Source: Yeguia hominis (lineage in GTDB: Bacteria > Bacillota > Clostridia > Oscillospirales > Acutalibacteraceae). Taken from it: DNA of 64,000 bases. A model generated the notes under the pieces. It did not search any database. It was not told the origin of the DNA and saw only the letters and a list, made by a program, of their open reading frames with translations. The first letter of the stretch is position 1, and the number at the start of each line of letters is the position of its first letter. The position numbers were made by a program, and so were the translations under genes. The stretch spans positions 1-64,000 of the forward strand of contig NZ_JACRSN010000010.1 in assembly GCF_014384705.1 (NCBI RefSeq), in the 5' to 3' direction. This document shows positions 8,458 through 17,130 of this stretch, piece after piece.

Positions 8458-8918
8458 CGCGGGAAATATGCCGGACAGTCGGACACGAACCCCGAAATGT
8501 CTGTCCGGCAGAAGACGGTTTCGCAGGAACCCTTAACAGAGGGCCTTAAACGATTCCGCAAATTCTGCGCGCCGTCTCCGCGCAGAGAAGTGCGTCCGGC
8601 GCGATTTCCAGGCGTCGCTGCAATTTACGGCCGGGGAATTTTTCAGAAATCAATTCCAAGAAAAAACAAACAGCCAGATGGCCGGATTGCCCGAAAGGCG
8701 TCCGATGGTCTGGCTGTTTCCTATTTAGGGATTCATTTACAAGGCGTTTTTTGGAGACGGTTTTGCGGGGGCTCCAAAGGAGATTCCGAAATCCGGCGCC
8801 GTCCGGCTTTAGCTTGGGCTGCGCCGGCGTTTTGATTGCAGAGTGTTTTGGTGCGGCGTGCAGCTTCGACGCACATTTCAACGCGCTTTTTGTGCGCGGC
8901 CCGGCAGCTTTTCTGTCC
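8458..8918. other. Convergent intergenic region
   Basis: Between the ends of the TetR and tandem-HTH genes. It contains GCCGGACAG/CTGTCCGGC inverted arms (8470-8510, no T-tract) and the long hairpin at 8668-8719. I find no gene. Confidence 0.5.
8668..8719 (-). terminator. Long hairpin terminator downstream of the tandem-HTH gene
   Basis: AAACAGCCAGA and TCTGGCTGTTT form an 11-bp perfect outer stem with partly paired inner arms. On the minus strand it is followed by TTTGTTTTTTCTT. It lies about 200 nt past the stop at 8919. Confidence 0.75.
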
Positions 8919-10721
8919 TCAGACAAGCTGTTCCGCGTCCGAACCGTCCGCCAAACCTTCCTCGTCCTCCAGGTCAAAATCCAGCGGCGCAAAGTCTGTA
9001 ACCGGCGCCATGAAGTTTTGCAGCGCGCTGACCATTTTCGAATGGCGGATGATAAAATGAATTGCCGGGGCCTTATTTTTCGAGATCATGACCCACTTGC
9101 CCTCGTGAATGACAATCTGAATATTTCGGAAGGCGTGATGCCGGTTCTTCTGCACGCAGTAGCGGGGATGCTGCTCTGCAAAGGCATCGGTCTGGCGCAG
9201 GTGTTCAAAATAGTCCGCGTAGGAGTAGAAGATTTCCTTTTCGTAAAACGCGCCCGAGAGGGAAAGCACCATGGGGTACTGCGAAAATTCCTCGAGCGGG
9301 ACCTCCGCGACTTCGTCGAGCAGTTCGCTGTTCTCCAAGAGCGTCTCAACTTGTTTGCGCTGCTCTCCGGCATAGGCGAGCAGCCTTGCACGATCGGCTT
9401 CCGGCACGCCGTTTTCCGTGAGAATCTTCCTTAGCAGCGGTTCCGAAATGGTGTAGATCGGCAGAGAAGAGAGCACGCCGTGGCGTTTTCCGGCGGTCAG
9501 CGCGTCGGAGTGCAGAAACGCATGATAGGCGTTTTCCTCGCTGCTGCGGTAAATCTCCATGAGCGGCTGTGCTTTTTGAAGCAGATCGGCCGCCTTGCGC
9601 TGATAATAGGCGACCTCGTCGCGGTTGTTGGTCAGATAGTATTTTCCGCTTGCGTGACAGCCTTCGAGGCATTCTCCGCAGAGCGCAGCGTGGCCGGAGA
9701 CATAATTTAAGTGGCAGTAGACGCTGTTCTGGATGCCTTTGAGAAAATAGGGGGACACCTGGCCGGTCATATAGATCGGAATCCAGCTCTCCAGTCCGAG
9801 CATCATCTCCCGGAACGGCCGGTCGATGTTGTGGATAATGTTCAGATGCAGCCCTTTTTTGAGCATCATGGCGATGGCGAACATCCACTTTTTTCCGAAG
9901 GCGACGTCCTCCGCCATGTCGGCCATCGGCATGTCACTGCACATGAAAACGGGGTCCGCGGATTTGGAGAGCACCGTTGCCTTGAAAAAGTCAAGCTCGC
10001 CCTGCTTCATTTCCTCAAGCCCGTAATATTGTTTGGAAGCGGGCAGCTGAAAGAGCAGGGTCGGCACCTTCAGCTGGTCAAAGCGGATGGCGCGGATGTA
10101 CTCGTCGAGATCAAAATCGTCGAGCTTTTCGAGAAATTCTTCCATGGATTCCTGCGTGCTGTCCGGCTCGGAACAGAGCCATTCGGCCAGCAGCGCGCGG
10201 CAGGCGGAATCGCTTGCGAGGCGTCCCGACTCTACGCCGAGAAGCTCCGCAACGGCGGCGCGCTTTTCGGGGGAACCATAGCGCTTTTCGACAAATCCGG
10301 CAACCTGTATGGCAAAATTCTCTGGATCCGCAGGTCTGCGCTGTCCGGAACGGATGCGCGAGAGATAGGAAGCGTCAAAATTCATAAACCGCGCAAGTTC
10401 CGTGGTGTTCAGTTCGAGGACGGAAATGAGCGTGTTGAGGTTTGCCGAGAGCCACGCCCGGCTGTTTTCTTCCTTCGCAAGAATTTCGCTGAAGCAGGCC
10501 TGCACCGTTTCTGCCGGATATCCGGCGATTCCCTGCCGGTTTGCAAGCGCGGCGATGCCGGTGCAGAGCTTCTCAAGCTGTGCGCTGTGCGCTCCGGGAA
10601 CACGCTCGCCGGAACGATACCGGCTGATGACGGTGTCGGAAAGCCCGCAAGCGGCGGAGAGTTCCTTTGCCGAGCAGGAAAGCAGCGCAATATATTGGTT
10701 AAGCTGTTCGCTGAATGTCAT
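8919..10721 (-). CDS. Large transcriptional regulator with two N-terminal XRE-type HTH domains
   Basis: A 600-residue protein. Residues about 5-60 form one Cro/C1-type HTH (AKELSAACGLSDTVISRYRSGER). Residues about 100-160 form a second (TTELARFMNFDASYLSRIRSGQR). A roughly 430-residue C-terminal region follows, soluble in character with a CGECLEGCH cysteine cluster, that I cannot assign. ATG 10721 is chosen because AAGGAAGGG lies 6-8 nt upstream and the HTH begins directly after it; the longer frame has no ribosome site. It is transcribed away from the three lipoproteins. A perfect 11-bp inverted repeat covers its promoter, so autoregulation or control of the divergent genes is likely. Confidence 0.8.
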   Translation of the reverse strand: MTFSEQLNQYIALLSCSAKELSAACGLSDTVISRYRSGERVPGAHSAQLEKLCTGIAALANRQGIAGYPAETVQACFSEILAKEENSRAWLSANLNTLISVLELNTTELARFMNFDASYLSRIRSGQRRPADPENFAIQVAGFVEKRYGSPEKRAAVAELLGVESGRLASDSACRALLAEWLCSEPDSTQESMEEFLEKLDDFDLDEYIRAIRFDQLKVPTLLFQLPASKQYYGLEEMKQGELDFFKATVLSKSADPVFMCSDMPMADMAEDVAFGKKWMFAIAMMLKKGLHLNIIHNIDRPFREMMLGLESWIPIYMTGQVSPYFLKGIQNSVYCHLNYVSGHAALCGECLEGCHASGKYYLTNNRDEVAYYQRKAADLLQKAQPLMEIYRSSEENAYHAFLHSDALTAGKRHGVLSSLPIYTISEPLLRKILTENGVPEADRARLLAYAGEQRKQVETLLENSELLDEVAEVPLEEFSQYPMVLSLSGAFYEKEIFYSYADYFEHLRQTDAFAEQHPRYCVQKNRHHAFRNIQIVIHEGKWVMISKNKAPAIHFIIRHSKMVSALQNFMAPVTDFAPLDFDLEDEEGLADGSDAEQLV

Positions 10722-10848
10722 AAAATCCCTTCCTTTTGCCGCAGAACGGCCGCGTTTCTGTGCAGGGCCTTGCGGCGGGTCTGGTTTGATGCCGGTTGTG
10801 TTGCGGAGCAGTATCGGAAAACAATGTGTTTTCAATATACACATATAA

Positions 10849-10877
10849 AAGATAAAAGGAATTGCCCGAATTGTCAA
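10849..10877 (-). promoter_or_regulatory. Promoter of the tandem-HTH regulator
   Basis: On the minus strand consensus TTGACA (10872-10877), 17 bp, TATCTT (10849-10854). The -35 box sits inside the loop of the inverted repeat at 10861-10893. Confidence 0.7.
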
Positions 10878-10893
10878 TGACTATTCGGGCAAT
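10861..10893. promoter_or_regulatory. Perfect 11-bp inverted repeat, candidate operator
   Basis: ATTGCCCGAAT and ATTCGGGCAAT are exact complements with an 11-bp centre containing the -35 box of the regulator promoter. On the plus strand a T-run follows, so it could also act as a terminator, but no plus-strand gene precedes it. Two half-sites two helical turns apart would suit a protein with two HTH domains. Confidence 0.6.
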
Positions 10894-11057
10894 CGGCTTT
10901 TTTTTCGTGAAATCCGCATTTATAATGAAAAATATAAGCACGCCCGGGAAGAAAAAACCGGAAAAACCGGCTGCGGCGGAGAGGTGCATCAACCGCCGCC
11001 GTGTGCAATCCGGCTTGCTCAGGCGCTGCAAATGCTCAAACGAAGGGGGAATCCGCT

Positions 11058-11510
11058 TTGCGCAGCCGTCTTTGGAACCGTCTGCTGCTCCTGGGATGTA
11101 CCATATGTCTGTGTGTTTTGTGTCCGATCGCCTGCACGTCCCAAAACGGGCAGCGTGCAGCGCTGTTTTCTTTTTGCAGCGGCACGGAATTTGCCGAAAC
11201 GTTCGACGCGGCAAACGCCGCGTGCCTTGTTTACCGATATACCGATGAGACGCCGCTGGAGAGGAACATCACCGACCCGGAGACCATACAGGCTGTGTTC
11301 GATGCGCTCTCGCAGATTACGGTGGAAGGAGAAGCCGAACTTTATATGACGGACAGCGATACGACGTTTCTCTTTCAGATGAAAACCGGAGAATCCTATT
11401 CGGTTTCTTTCGAGGGGGACAATTTGCTTCTCGACGGCGAGCGGTACCGTGTTTCGGGCGACGAGACGCTCCGAAAACTGGCCGCAAGTCTGAAGCGCGA
11501 AAACCGGTAG
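11058..11510 (+). CDS. Small lipoprotein, unknown function (first of three)
   Basis: A 150-residue predicted lipoprotein starting at TTG 11058, with AAGGGGGA 7 nt upstream. Its first 30 residues (RSRLWNRLLLLGC, then LCVLCPIAC) form a hydrophobic export signal ending in a weak lipobox Cys. The mature part contains ITDPETIQAVFDALSQITV, which is clearly similar to the N-terminal domain of the third lipoprotein (RDPATICAVFDALKAVTV). This suggests duplication of a small beta-rich domain of about 90 residues. An in-frame start at 11001 lacks a ribosome site. Function unknown. Confidence 0.7.
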   Translation: MRSRLWNRLLLLGCTICLCVLCPIACTSQNGQRAALFSFCSGTEFAETFDAANAACLVYRYTDETPLERNITDPETIQAVFDALSQITVEGEAELYMTDSDTTFLFQMKTGESYSVSFEGDNLLLDGERYRVSGDETLRKLAASLKRENR

Positions 11511-11619
11511 CGAAAACGGCCGGTTTCTTCTGCAAAATGCGGTCTGCGCGGGTGCTTCCTTTTGGGGCCCCGCAGCGGCCGTTTGGAATTTTCGATCATA
11601 CACGAGGGGGACATCAGAA

Positions 11620-13494
11620 ATGAAACAGACAGCGACGCGAGTTCTTTGCGCCTGCCTTGCGGCAGTGCTCCTGTGCCTGACGGCTGCCGGATGCACCAGC
11701 GCGGAGAAAAAGCAGGAGGCCGCTTATTGTGCGCAGGTCAGCACAGCCATTACCGATACGGAGGCCTATTTACAGGAAATTCTTTCGATGGCGGACAGCA
11801 TGATCGGCAAAACGTCGGTCGTCCTGTCGGACAATGCGAACGCAGAGGGCCTGGAGGTCATCGAGGAATACGCCGAGCTTTGCCGGTCGAACGGGGAGAG
11901 CCTTGAAGAAAGGACCGGTGCAATCCGTAAGATTTCCCAGGAACTTGCGCGCTGTGAGGTTCCGAAAACCGAGCGCGCACAGGCCGTTTCGGAAGCACAG
12001 ACCGCCTATTTTGAAGAGGTGTTCTCTGTGCTGGACGGCATCGGGGAGACGCTCGCGTTTTATGTGGCGCAATATGACGCTTCCATGCCGCTTTTCGACG
12101 CGATGACGACAGAAGCGTCGGACCGTCAAAGCTACCTTTCCGCGGTGTACGACGCGGCGCTGACGGTCAGCGAAAGCTACGCCGCGCTGGAGCTTCCCTC
12201 TTATCTGACGACGCTCTGGCCGCGCTATAACGACTCGTGCTTCAGCGTGTTCCTGAAATATATGGAATCAGAATATGCGGGCATCGGGCAGAACGATGTG
12301 CTCCGGCTCTATTCGGCCAGCCAGCTGATCCAGCGGATGAGCATCGTTTCGCTGCAATACGACGAGAAAACCTTCAGCCTCATGGAGCGCGCCTATACGC
12401 ACGGCGCGGATCTCATCAGCGAGAACCTTCTGGTGTTTGGGCAGGAAATCCGTTCTGCCTGCGAAGGCGGCGCCCTCCCGCAGGAAGGATACCTTGCGCA
12501 GCCGGAAGTGATGTTCCGCGATTACACGATGGCTTCGGAGATTTATCCGAACCTCTACCCGTCGATGGATTCGATCGTGAACCTCCTGCTCTATACCGAC
12601 AAGGGCATGCGGCAGGTCTTTGTGACGGCGGAAGTGGCGGGCTTTACGCAGAAATATGAGCAGAAGCTGACGCTCACGCCGGAGATGACCTATCTGATGA
12701 TCAAGCCGCCGGTACTCTCGGAAATGCCGGATCTCTCCACGACAAAGGACACCCAGCTGACGCTCACCATCACCGACGCCGCGACCGGAGAAGTCCTCGA
12801 GCAGGAGAGTCAGACGGTCAAGCTCTACAGCGTCTACGATTATAAAACCTACAGCGATGAGTTCGGCGTGATTCAAAACGACAACGTTCTCGCTTGGCTG
12901 ACGCCGGAATCGGACGGTGTTTTGGCGGTTCGCCGGAATGCCGTGGAGTGGCTGGAGCAGACGCAGGGCCGGGAGTACGGCATCCTGCCGGGCTATCAGT
13001 ACGCCTACGGCTTCGGAGAGGGAGAGGAATCCGCCGTCACCTACTACGAGGTTGCGGCGCTGCAGTCCGCGATCAGCAATATGGGCGTGCGCTACAATAT
13101 GGGCGCCTATTCGCTCAATGCGACCCAGCGGGTTCTGATGCCGGATGCGGTCCTTGCGTCCAAATCGGGCATCTGCATCGAGACGGCCGTTTTGATGGCA
13201 AGTGCGCTGCAGTCGGCCGATATGCACGCCATGATCGTGTTTACGCCGGGACACGCGCAGGTAGCGGTGGAAACCTGGCAGAATTCCGGGCAGTACTTCC
13301 TCATTGAAACGACGCTTTTGCCCTTCGAGGCGACCAAAGAAAAACTCAATACGCTGATTACCCAGCTGGACAGCCAGGGCTGGGCGGATTATCTCGCCCA
13401 GAATGAACAGCGCGCGCAGGAATCCGGCGGGATGGTCTACATCGTCGACTGCGATCTGCTCACCACGCTCGGCATCCAGGGACTGAACTACTAA
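11620..13494 (+). CDS. Lipoprotein with transglutaminase-like C-terminal domain
   Basis: A 624-residue lipoprotein: signal peptide with lipobox LTAAGC (Cys near residue 25), then about 300 residues of helical extracytoplasmic domain, a beta-rich middle, and a C-terminal papain-like/transglutaminase-like core. In the core KSGICIETAVLMASAL supplies a candidate nucleophilic Cys, GHAQVAVETW a His, and FLIETTLLPFE the acidic residue. Such domains act as proteases or amidases on cell-surface targets, or as inactive binding modules. GAGGGGG precedes ATG 11620. It lies in tandem with two other lipoproteins and 16 bp before the next start. The catalytic assignment is inference from motif order. Confidence 0.75.
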   Translation: MKQTATRVLCACLAAVLLCLTAAGCTSAEKKQEAAYCAQVSTAITDTEAYLQEILSMADSMIGKTSVVLSDNANAEGLEVIEEYAELCRSNGESLEERTGAIRKISQELARCEVPKTERAQAVSEAQTAYFEEVFSVLDGIGETLAFYVAQYDASMPLFDAMTTEASDRQSYLSAVYDAALTVSESYAALELPSYLTTLWPRYNDSCFSVFLKYMESEYAGIGQNDVLRLYSASQLIQRMSIVSLQYDEKTFSLMERAYTHGADLISENLLVFGQEIRSACEGGALPQEGYLAQPEVMFRDYTMASEIYPNLYPSMDSIVNLLLYTDKGMRQVFVTAEVAGFTQKYEQKLTLTPEMTYLMIKPPVLSEMPDLSTTKDTQLTLTITDAATGEVLEQESQTVKLYSVYDYKTYSDEFGVIQNDNVLAWLTPESDGVLAVRRNAVEWLEQTQGREYGILPGYQYAYGFGEGEESAVTYYEVAALQSAISNMGVRYNMGAYSLNATQRVLMPDAVLASKSGICIETAVLMASALQSADMHAMIVFTPGHAQVAVETWQNSGQYFLIETTLLPFEATKEKLNTLITQLDSQGWADYLAQNEQRAQESGGMVYIVDCDLLTTLGIQGLNY

Positions 13495-13510
13495 TGCGGA
13501 GGAATCAAAT

Positions 13511-15304
13511 ATGCTGCGAAAATTAACGGTTTGCCTGCTTGCGCTTTTGCTCTTGCTTTCCTGCGCCGGATGTGCCGGCGGGGGAAAAACGCTGTTCCGG
13601 GCAATGGGCGGCGATACCCAGAAATGGGCAGAGGATTTTGACCGCAGCAGTCCGCCGGAGCTGACGGTCTATATCGAAACGGACAGCTATGCCGAGGAAC
13701 CGGTGCTGCTGCGCGACCCGGCGACCATTTGCGCCGTGTTTGACGCGCTCAAAGCGGTAACGGTTTCGAAAAAGACAGAGCCGGACGAGACCAAAACATG
13801 CTATATCTTTACATTTACAGAAAAGTCCGGTGAAAAAGAGAGCTTTACCCTGCGGGAAGACGGCTGTGTCCTGATTGAAAAAGCGGCCTACGAAGCCGAA
13901 GGCGTTTCGGCGGTTCTCGATGCGGCCTACCTTTCTCCGGACAAAGCAGAGCCGGATGCCGCCGAGCCCGCAAGCACGCCGGAGCCCAGTGCGGCGCCGG
14001 ACGACACCTCCGCCGAACAGGCGGTGTTCAGCAGCCCGGAGATGAATTTTTCGTTTTTGTATGACGCTGCACTTTTGGCGGAAAAAACCAGCGGCGGCGG
14101 TGCGGTGGTGTATCTGAACGCGGAAAAACAGCCGCCGTATTATGAGGTGCTGCATGTCACCGAAGGACCCACAGCAGAGGACTACCTCGAGCAGGAACGC
14201 TTCCAGGCACAGATGGAATACGGCGATTCACTTGTAAAAGACAGCGGCGCGCCGACCGATCTCGGCATTTCCGGCAGAAGTGTGTTCGGTGTGCTGGTTG
14301 CCTATCCGGACAAGGCAAGCGGCCTGACGCTGGAAGTCAGCTGTTTTGCGGAGAATCTGCCGGGCGGCGGGATTGCGGTCTACCGTGCGACCTATCCGCA
14401 GGACAATTCCGACAGCGTGATGGCCGCCATGAAGACGGCGGTCGAGACCTTCCAGCCGGACGCGAATTATTATACCGGCGGCAGAGGTGACGCAGCCCCG
14501 ACGCCGCAGCCCGACGCAACGCCGCAGCCGCAGACGCAGGGGTATGTGCTCGAAGCGTACGACGGAGGAGTATTTACCATGCAGCTTCCGCAAGGCTTCC
14601 AGATCGAAACCGGCGGGGCGTATGCGGGATTCAGCTTCCGGGCGTATGACCCGGCGGATCCGGATGTCCAGATCTTCTATTACGGCGAACTCGGTCCGTA
14701 CTTTAAGAGCGAAGCGGGAAAAGCAGCCTACTGCCAGCTCAGTTCCGATGCAAACAGCCAGCTTCCTGTGCTCGATCCGGGGACGATTGAGGGCTGCCTT
14801 TTGGGCATGGATTCGTATCAGCAAATTTATAATTCCCTGAGCGCGACGCCGTTTCAGTTTGCGCCGATTCACGACCTTTCCAATGTCACCGAGAAGCCGA
14901 TTACCACGTTTCTTTCAAATATCGCGACCTCGGAGACCATGCTGATTGCCAACCTGACGTCCACAACCGGCGCGCCGTGCATCGGTGTGTTCCAGGGCAC
15001 AATCGCCGACGCGGGATCGTATGAGATCGATGGCGTGGACATCACGCCGAGCCGGTGTGCGATGAATGTGTTCGGTGTGATTGCGCCGGAAGGAAAATTC
15101 GCGGCTGTATCGGAGAGCCTGGTGCAGTCGCTCGGCAGCTTCCGTTTTACAGAGGCATATATTCAGGAGGGAATCAACTATACGAACATGATCGGCCAGA
15201 ACGCGATGGAGTATTCCCGTCAGAATATGGCGATGATGGATGCGTTTACCCGGGATTTTCTCGATTATATCAACGATACCGTGACCGTCTATGTTGTGCG
15301 ATAG
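13511..15304 (+). CDS. Large lipoprotein, unknown function (third of three)
   Basis: A 597-residue lipoprotein with signal and lipobox LLLSCAGC (Cys near residue 20). An N-terminal domain of about 110 residues is related to the small lipoprotein at 11058-11510. Next come an Asp/Glu/Pro/Ala-rich linker (about 150-180), a domain starting with FSSPEMNFSFLYDAAL, a second linker of TPQP repeats near residue 330, and a final 260-residue domain. GCGGAGGAAT precedes ATG 13511, and the 16-bp gap after the transglutaminase-like gene indicates an operon. It probably acts in the envelope with that protein. No enzyme motif seen. Confidence 0.75.
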   Translation: MLRKLTVCLLALLLLLSCAGCAGGGKTLFRAMGGDTQKWAEDFDRSSPPELTVYIETDSYAEEPVLLRDPATICAVFDALKAVTVSKKTEPDETKTCYIFTFTEKSGEKESFTLREDGCVLIEKAAYEAEGVSAVLDAAYLSPDKAEPDAAEPASTPEPSAAPDDTSAEQAVFSSPEMNFSFLYDAALLAEKTSGGGAVVYLNAEKQPPYYEVLHVTEGPTAEDYLEQERFQAQMEYGDSLVKDSGAPTDLGISGRSVFGVLVAYPDKASGLTLEVSCFAENLPGGGIAVYRATYPQDNSDSVMAAMKTAVETFQPDANYYTGGRGDAAPTPQPDATPQPQTQGYVLEAYDGGVFTMQLPQGFQIETGGAYAGFSFRAYDPADPDVQIFYYGELGPYFKSEAGKAAYCQLSSDANSQLPVLDPGTIEGCLLGMDSYQQIYNSLSATPFQFAPIHDLSNVTEKPITTFLSNIATSETMLIANLTSTTGAPCIGVFQGTIADAGSYEIDGVDITPSRCAMNVFGVIAPEGKFAAVSESLVQSLGSFRFTEAYIQEGINYTNMIGQNAMEYSRQNMAMMDAFTRDFLDYINDTVTVYVVR

Positions 15305-15562
15305 TCTGTGCATACAGTGCTTATAAAAAATCGATTGGCCGTTTAAAGCCCGAATTTCCGGCAGGCAAAGCCGGCGCGCGGACGTCCGGAACCGATCCGA
15401 AACGTTCGCGCCCGGTTCCCATCCACTTTTTGCCTGGCGGAGTGCTTTTCGGTGATTATGCAGACCGCGATGCGCGGCAGAGCTTTTCCCGGAAAACCCG
15501 TTCGGAACGCTTTGGCCTTAGGCCAATCGAACGATTACAATGTAAAACAAGGAGGAAAAAAC

Positions 15563-16153
15563 ATGGCAGAGTCGAAACTGTTTACACTTGGCGGCATTAC
15601 TGTAGAGCAGGTGGCTTCCCGGGTGGAATCATTCCTGCGTACGGAAAAGGGGATGGAGGTGCAGAGCGCCCAGACCACGGAAGGCTACGTTATCCAGGCG
15701 AGCCAGTCTAAGGACGGCTGGAAGACCATTTCCGGCACGCGTCTGGCGATCACTGCCCAGCTTGCTAAGGTTGGGGAACACCTTAACGTGACCATCGGAG
15801 AGGGACAGTGGTCCGATAAGATCGGCGCGGGTGCGCTGGGCTGGTTCGTGGCGTGGCCGCTGGCGGTAACCGCCGGCATCGGCGCGTACAACCAGAAAAA
15901 GCTGCCGCAGGAGCTGTTTCGCGTGATTGAGAGCTTTCTCATGAGCGGCGGACGTTCCGTCGTGGTCAACGGCGCCGGAAGCGTTGTCGCACCGGGTCAG
16001 GTTGTTTGCCCGCAGTGTAAAGCCCAAAATCCGGCCGGCGCAAACTTCTGCTGCGTCTGCGGCGCAAAGCTGCAGAATAATTGTCCCAACTGCGGTGCAC
16101 CCGTCGTTCCGGGCAGCCGTTTCTGCACGCAGTGCGGGAAACCGCTCGGATAA
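15563..16153 (+). CDS. Double zinc-ribbon protein with N-terminal membrane/lipid-binding-like domain
   Basis: A 196-residue protein starting at ATG 15563, 6 nt after AAGGAGG. Residues 1-135 form a small domain with a hydrophobic GALGWFVAWPLAVTAGIGAY segment that may be a single membrane span or hairpin. The C-terminal 60 residues carry two zinc ribbons (CPQC/CCVCG and CPNCG/CTQCG). Proteins of this shape are common in Firmicutes and usually unassigned. It is 258 bp downstream of the lipoprotein operon and could be separate from it. A strong hairpin follows at 16242-16276. Confidence 0.75.
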   Translation: MAESKLFTLGGITVEQVASRVESFLRTEKGMEVQSAQTTEGYVIQASQSKDGWKTISGTRLAITAQLAKVGEHLNVTIGEGQWSDKIGAGALGWFVAWPLAVTAGIGAYNQKKLPQELFRVIESFLMSGGRSVVVNGAGSVVAPGQVVCPQCKAQNPAGANFCCVCGAKLQNNCPNCGAPVVPGSRFCTQCGKPLG

Positions 16154-16241
16154 GACCGGCAGAGCCGATCAGCCGCATCCGGTGCACAGGATCGCTTTGC
16201 AGCTGATGTACAGCAGAATAGGTGCACAGATTATCCAAACA

Positions 16242-16276
16242 GTCCCCGCAAAAAGCAAGACGCTTTTTGCGGGGAC
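16242..16276. terminator. Strong bidirectional hairpin
   Basis: A perfect 15-bp stem (GTCCCCGCAAAAAGC/GCTTTTTGCGGGGAC) with a 5-nt loop and modest T-rich flanks, 88 bp after the zinc-ribbon stop. Confidence 0.7.
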
Positions 16277-16329
16277 TTGCTTATGAACGCTTCTATGCGT
16301 GCTCAGGTGTGCGAAGCGCGCTGACGAAG

Positions 16330-16600
16330 TGGGCCGCTAACAAAACGTACTCTGACAAAGCGCGCCATTGACAAAACGAATTGCGGACCCATCACGCCGC
16401 TGGCGAAGAATACCGCCGACAAAGAACGCCCTGCCGCCTGCGCCGTCTATACCGTTTTCGGCTCGCAATCTGATCGGGCGGAGTGTTTTTAGAGAAACAC
16501 CATAAAGCGTACCGGAAACAAAGCGTGCTGCCGGCAAAGTGGGCCGCCTTCAAAATGCGCCGCTTTCAAAATACGCCGCTGACAAAACAGACAACAGGGA
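16330..16600. repeat. Decayed short tandem repeats in a non-coding stretch
   Basis: A unit of about 16-20 bp resembling GCCGCTGACAAAAC recurs in imperfect form, for example around 16335-16380, 16395-16425 and 16535-16590. The rest of 16154-17130 (977 bp) has no gene I can support; frames there lack ribosome sites and codon bias. Confidence 0.5.
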
Positions 16601-16993
16601 ACCCGGCGGAAAAATCGTCTGCCGAAATCTGCGATCGTGATTGGCGCTGTACAGCAAAACGTGAAAGTCTTTGCAGCAGGATCAGAACCCCGATGTGTAT
16701 CTCCCAATACGGCAAAAAATGCAGCAAAACCAGCTTGAGAAAACCTTTGAAAACGTTCCGTTCCCTGTATACGGAACGCCAAACAGAAGCCGCGCCTGCC
16801 AGCGTGGCTCTTCAGCGCTTTTTGCCTTTTTCACCTTGGCGGGTGGTACCCAGCAGCCCAAAAGACAAAAATTAACTTAAAAATTGAAAATGCATGAGCG
16901 GCGGACGCGAAGCTGTGTTCTGCCCGTCAACCCCCGGCTTTTCCTTGACGGGAAACAGCTGCAATAAAGACCGGCTCTGCTTGCCCGGAAAAC

Positions 16994-17025
16994 AAAGGCG
17001 GCGGCTCCTAGGAGCCGCCGCCTTT
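16994..17025 (-). terminator. Perfect palindrome, terminator of the surface-protein gene
   Basis: A 32-bp perfect palindrome (arm AAAGGCGGCGGCTCCT). On the minus strand it follows the stop of the surface protein by about 105 nt and ends in TTTGTTTT. Confidence 0.8.
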
Positions 17026-17130
17026 TGGCGTCAATTGCATTTCGGGAAATTTCGGAATCGCTTGCGCCTTCCAGCGCAGATCAGCCGCGCGGTTCTACGT
17101 GCATTCCGATGCGTTATGACGGATGCATCA

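Noticed and set aside
10861..10905. Plus-strand rho-independent terminator formed by the 11-bp inverted repeat and following T-run
   Set aside because: No plus-strand gene lies upstream to be terminated; the repeat covers a minus-strand promoter, so an operator is more sensible.
16483..16880. Open frame of 130 residues in the 16-17 kb gap
   Set aside because: Lys/Arg/Pro-rich random composition, no ribosome site, lies over decayed repeats.
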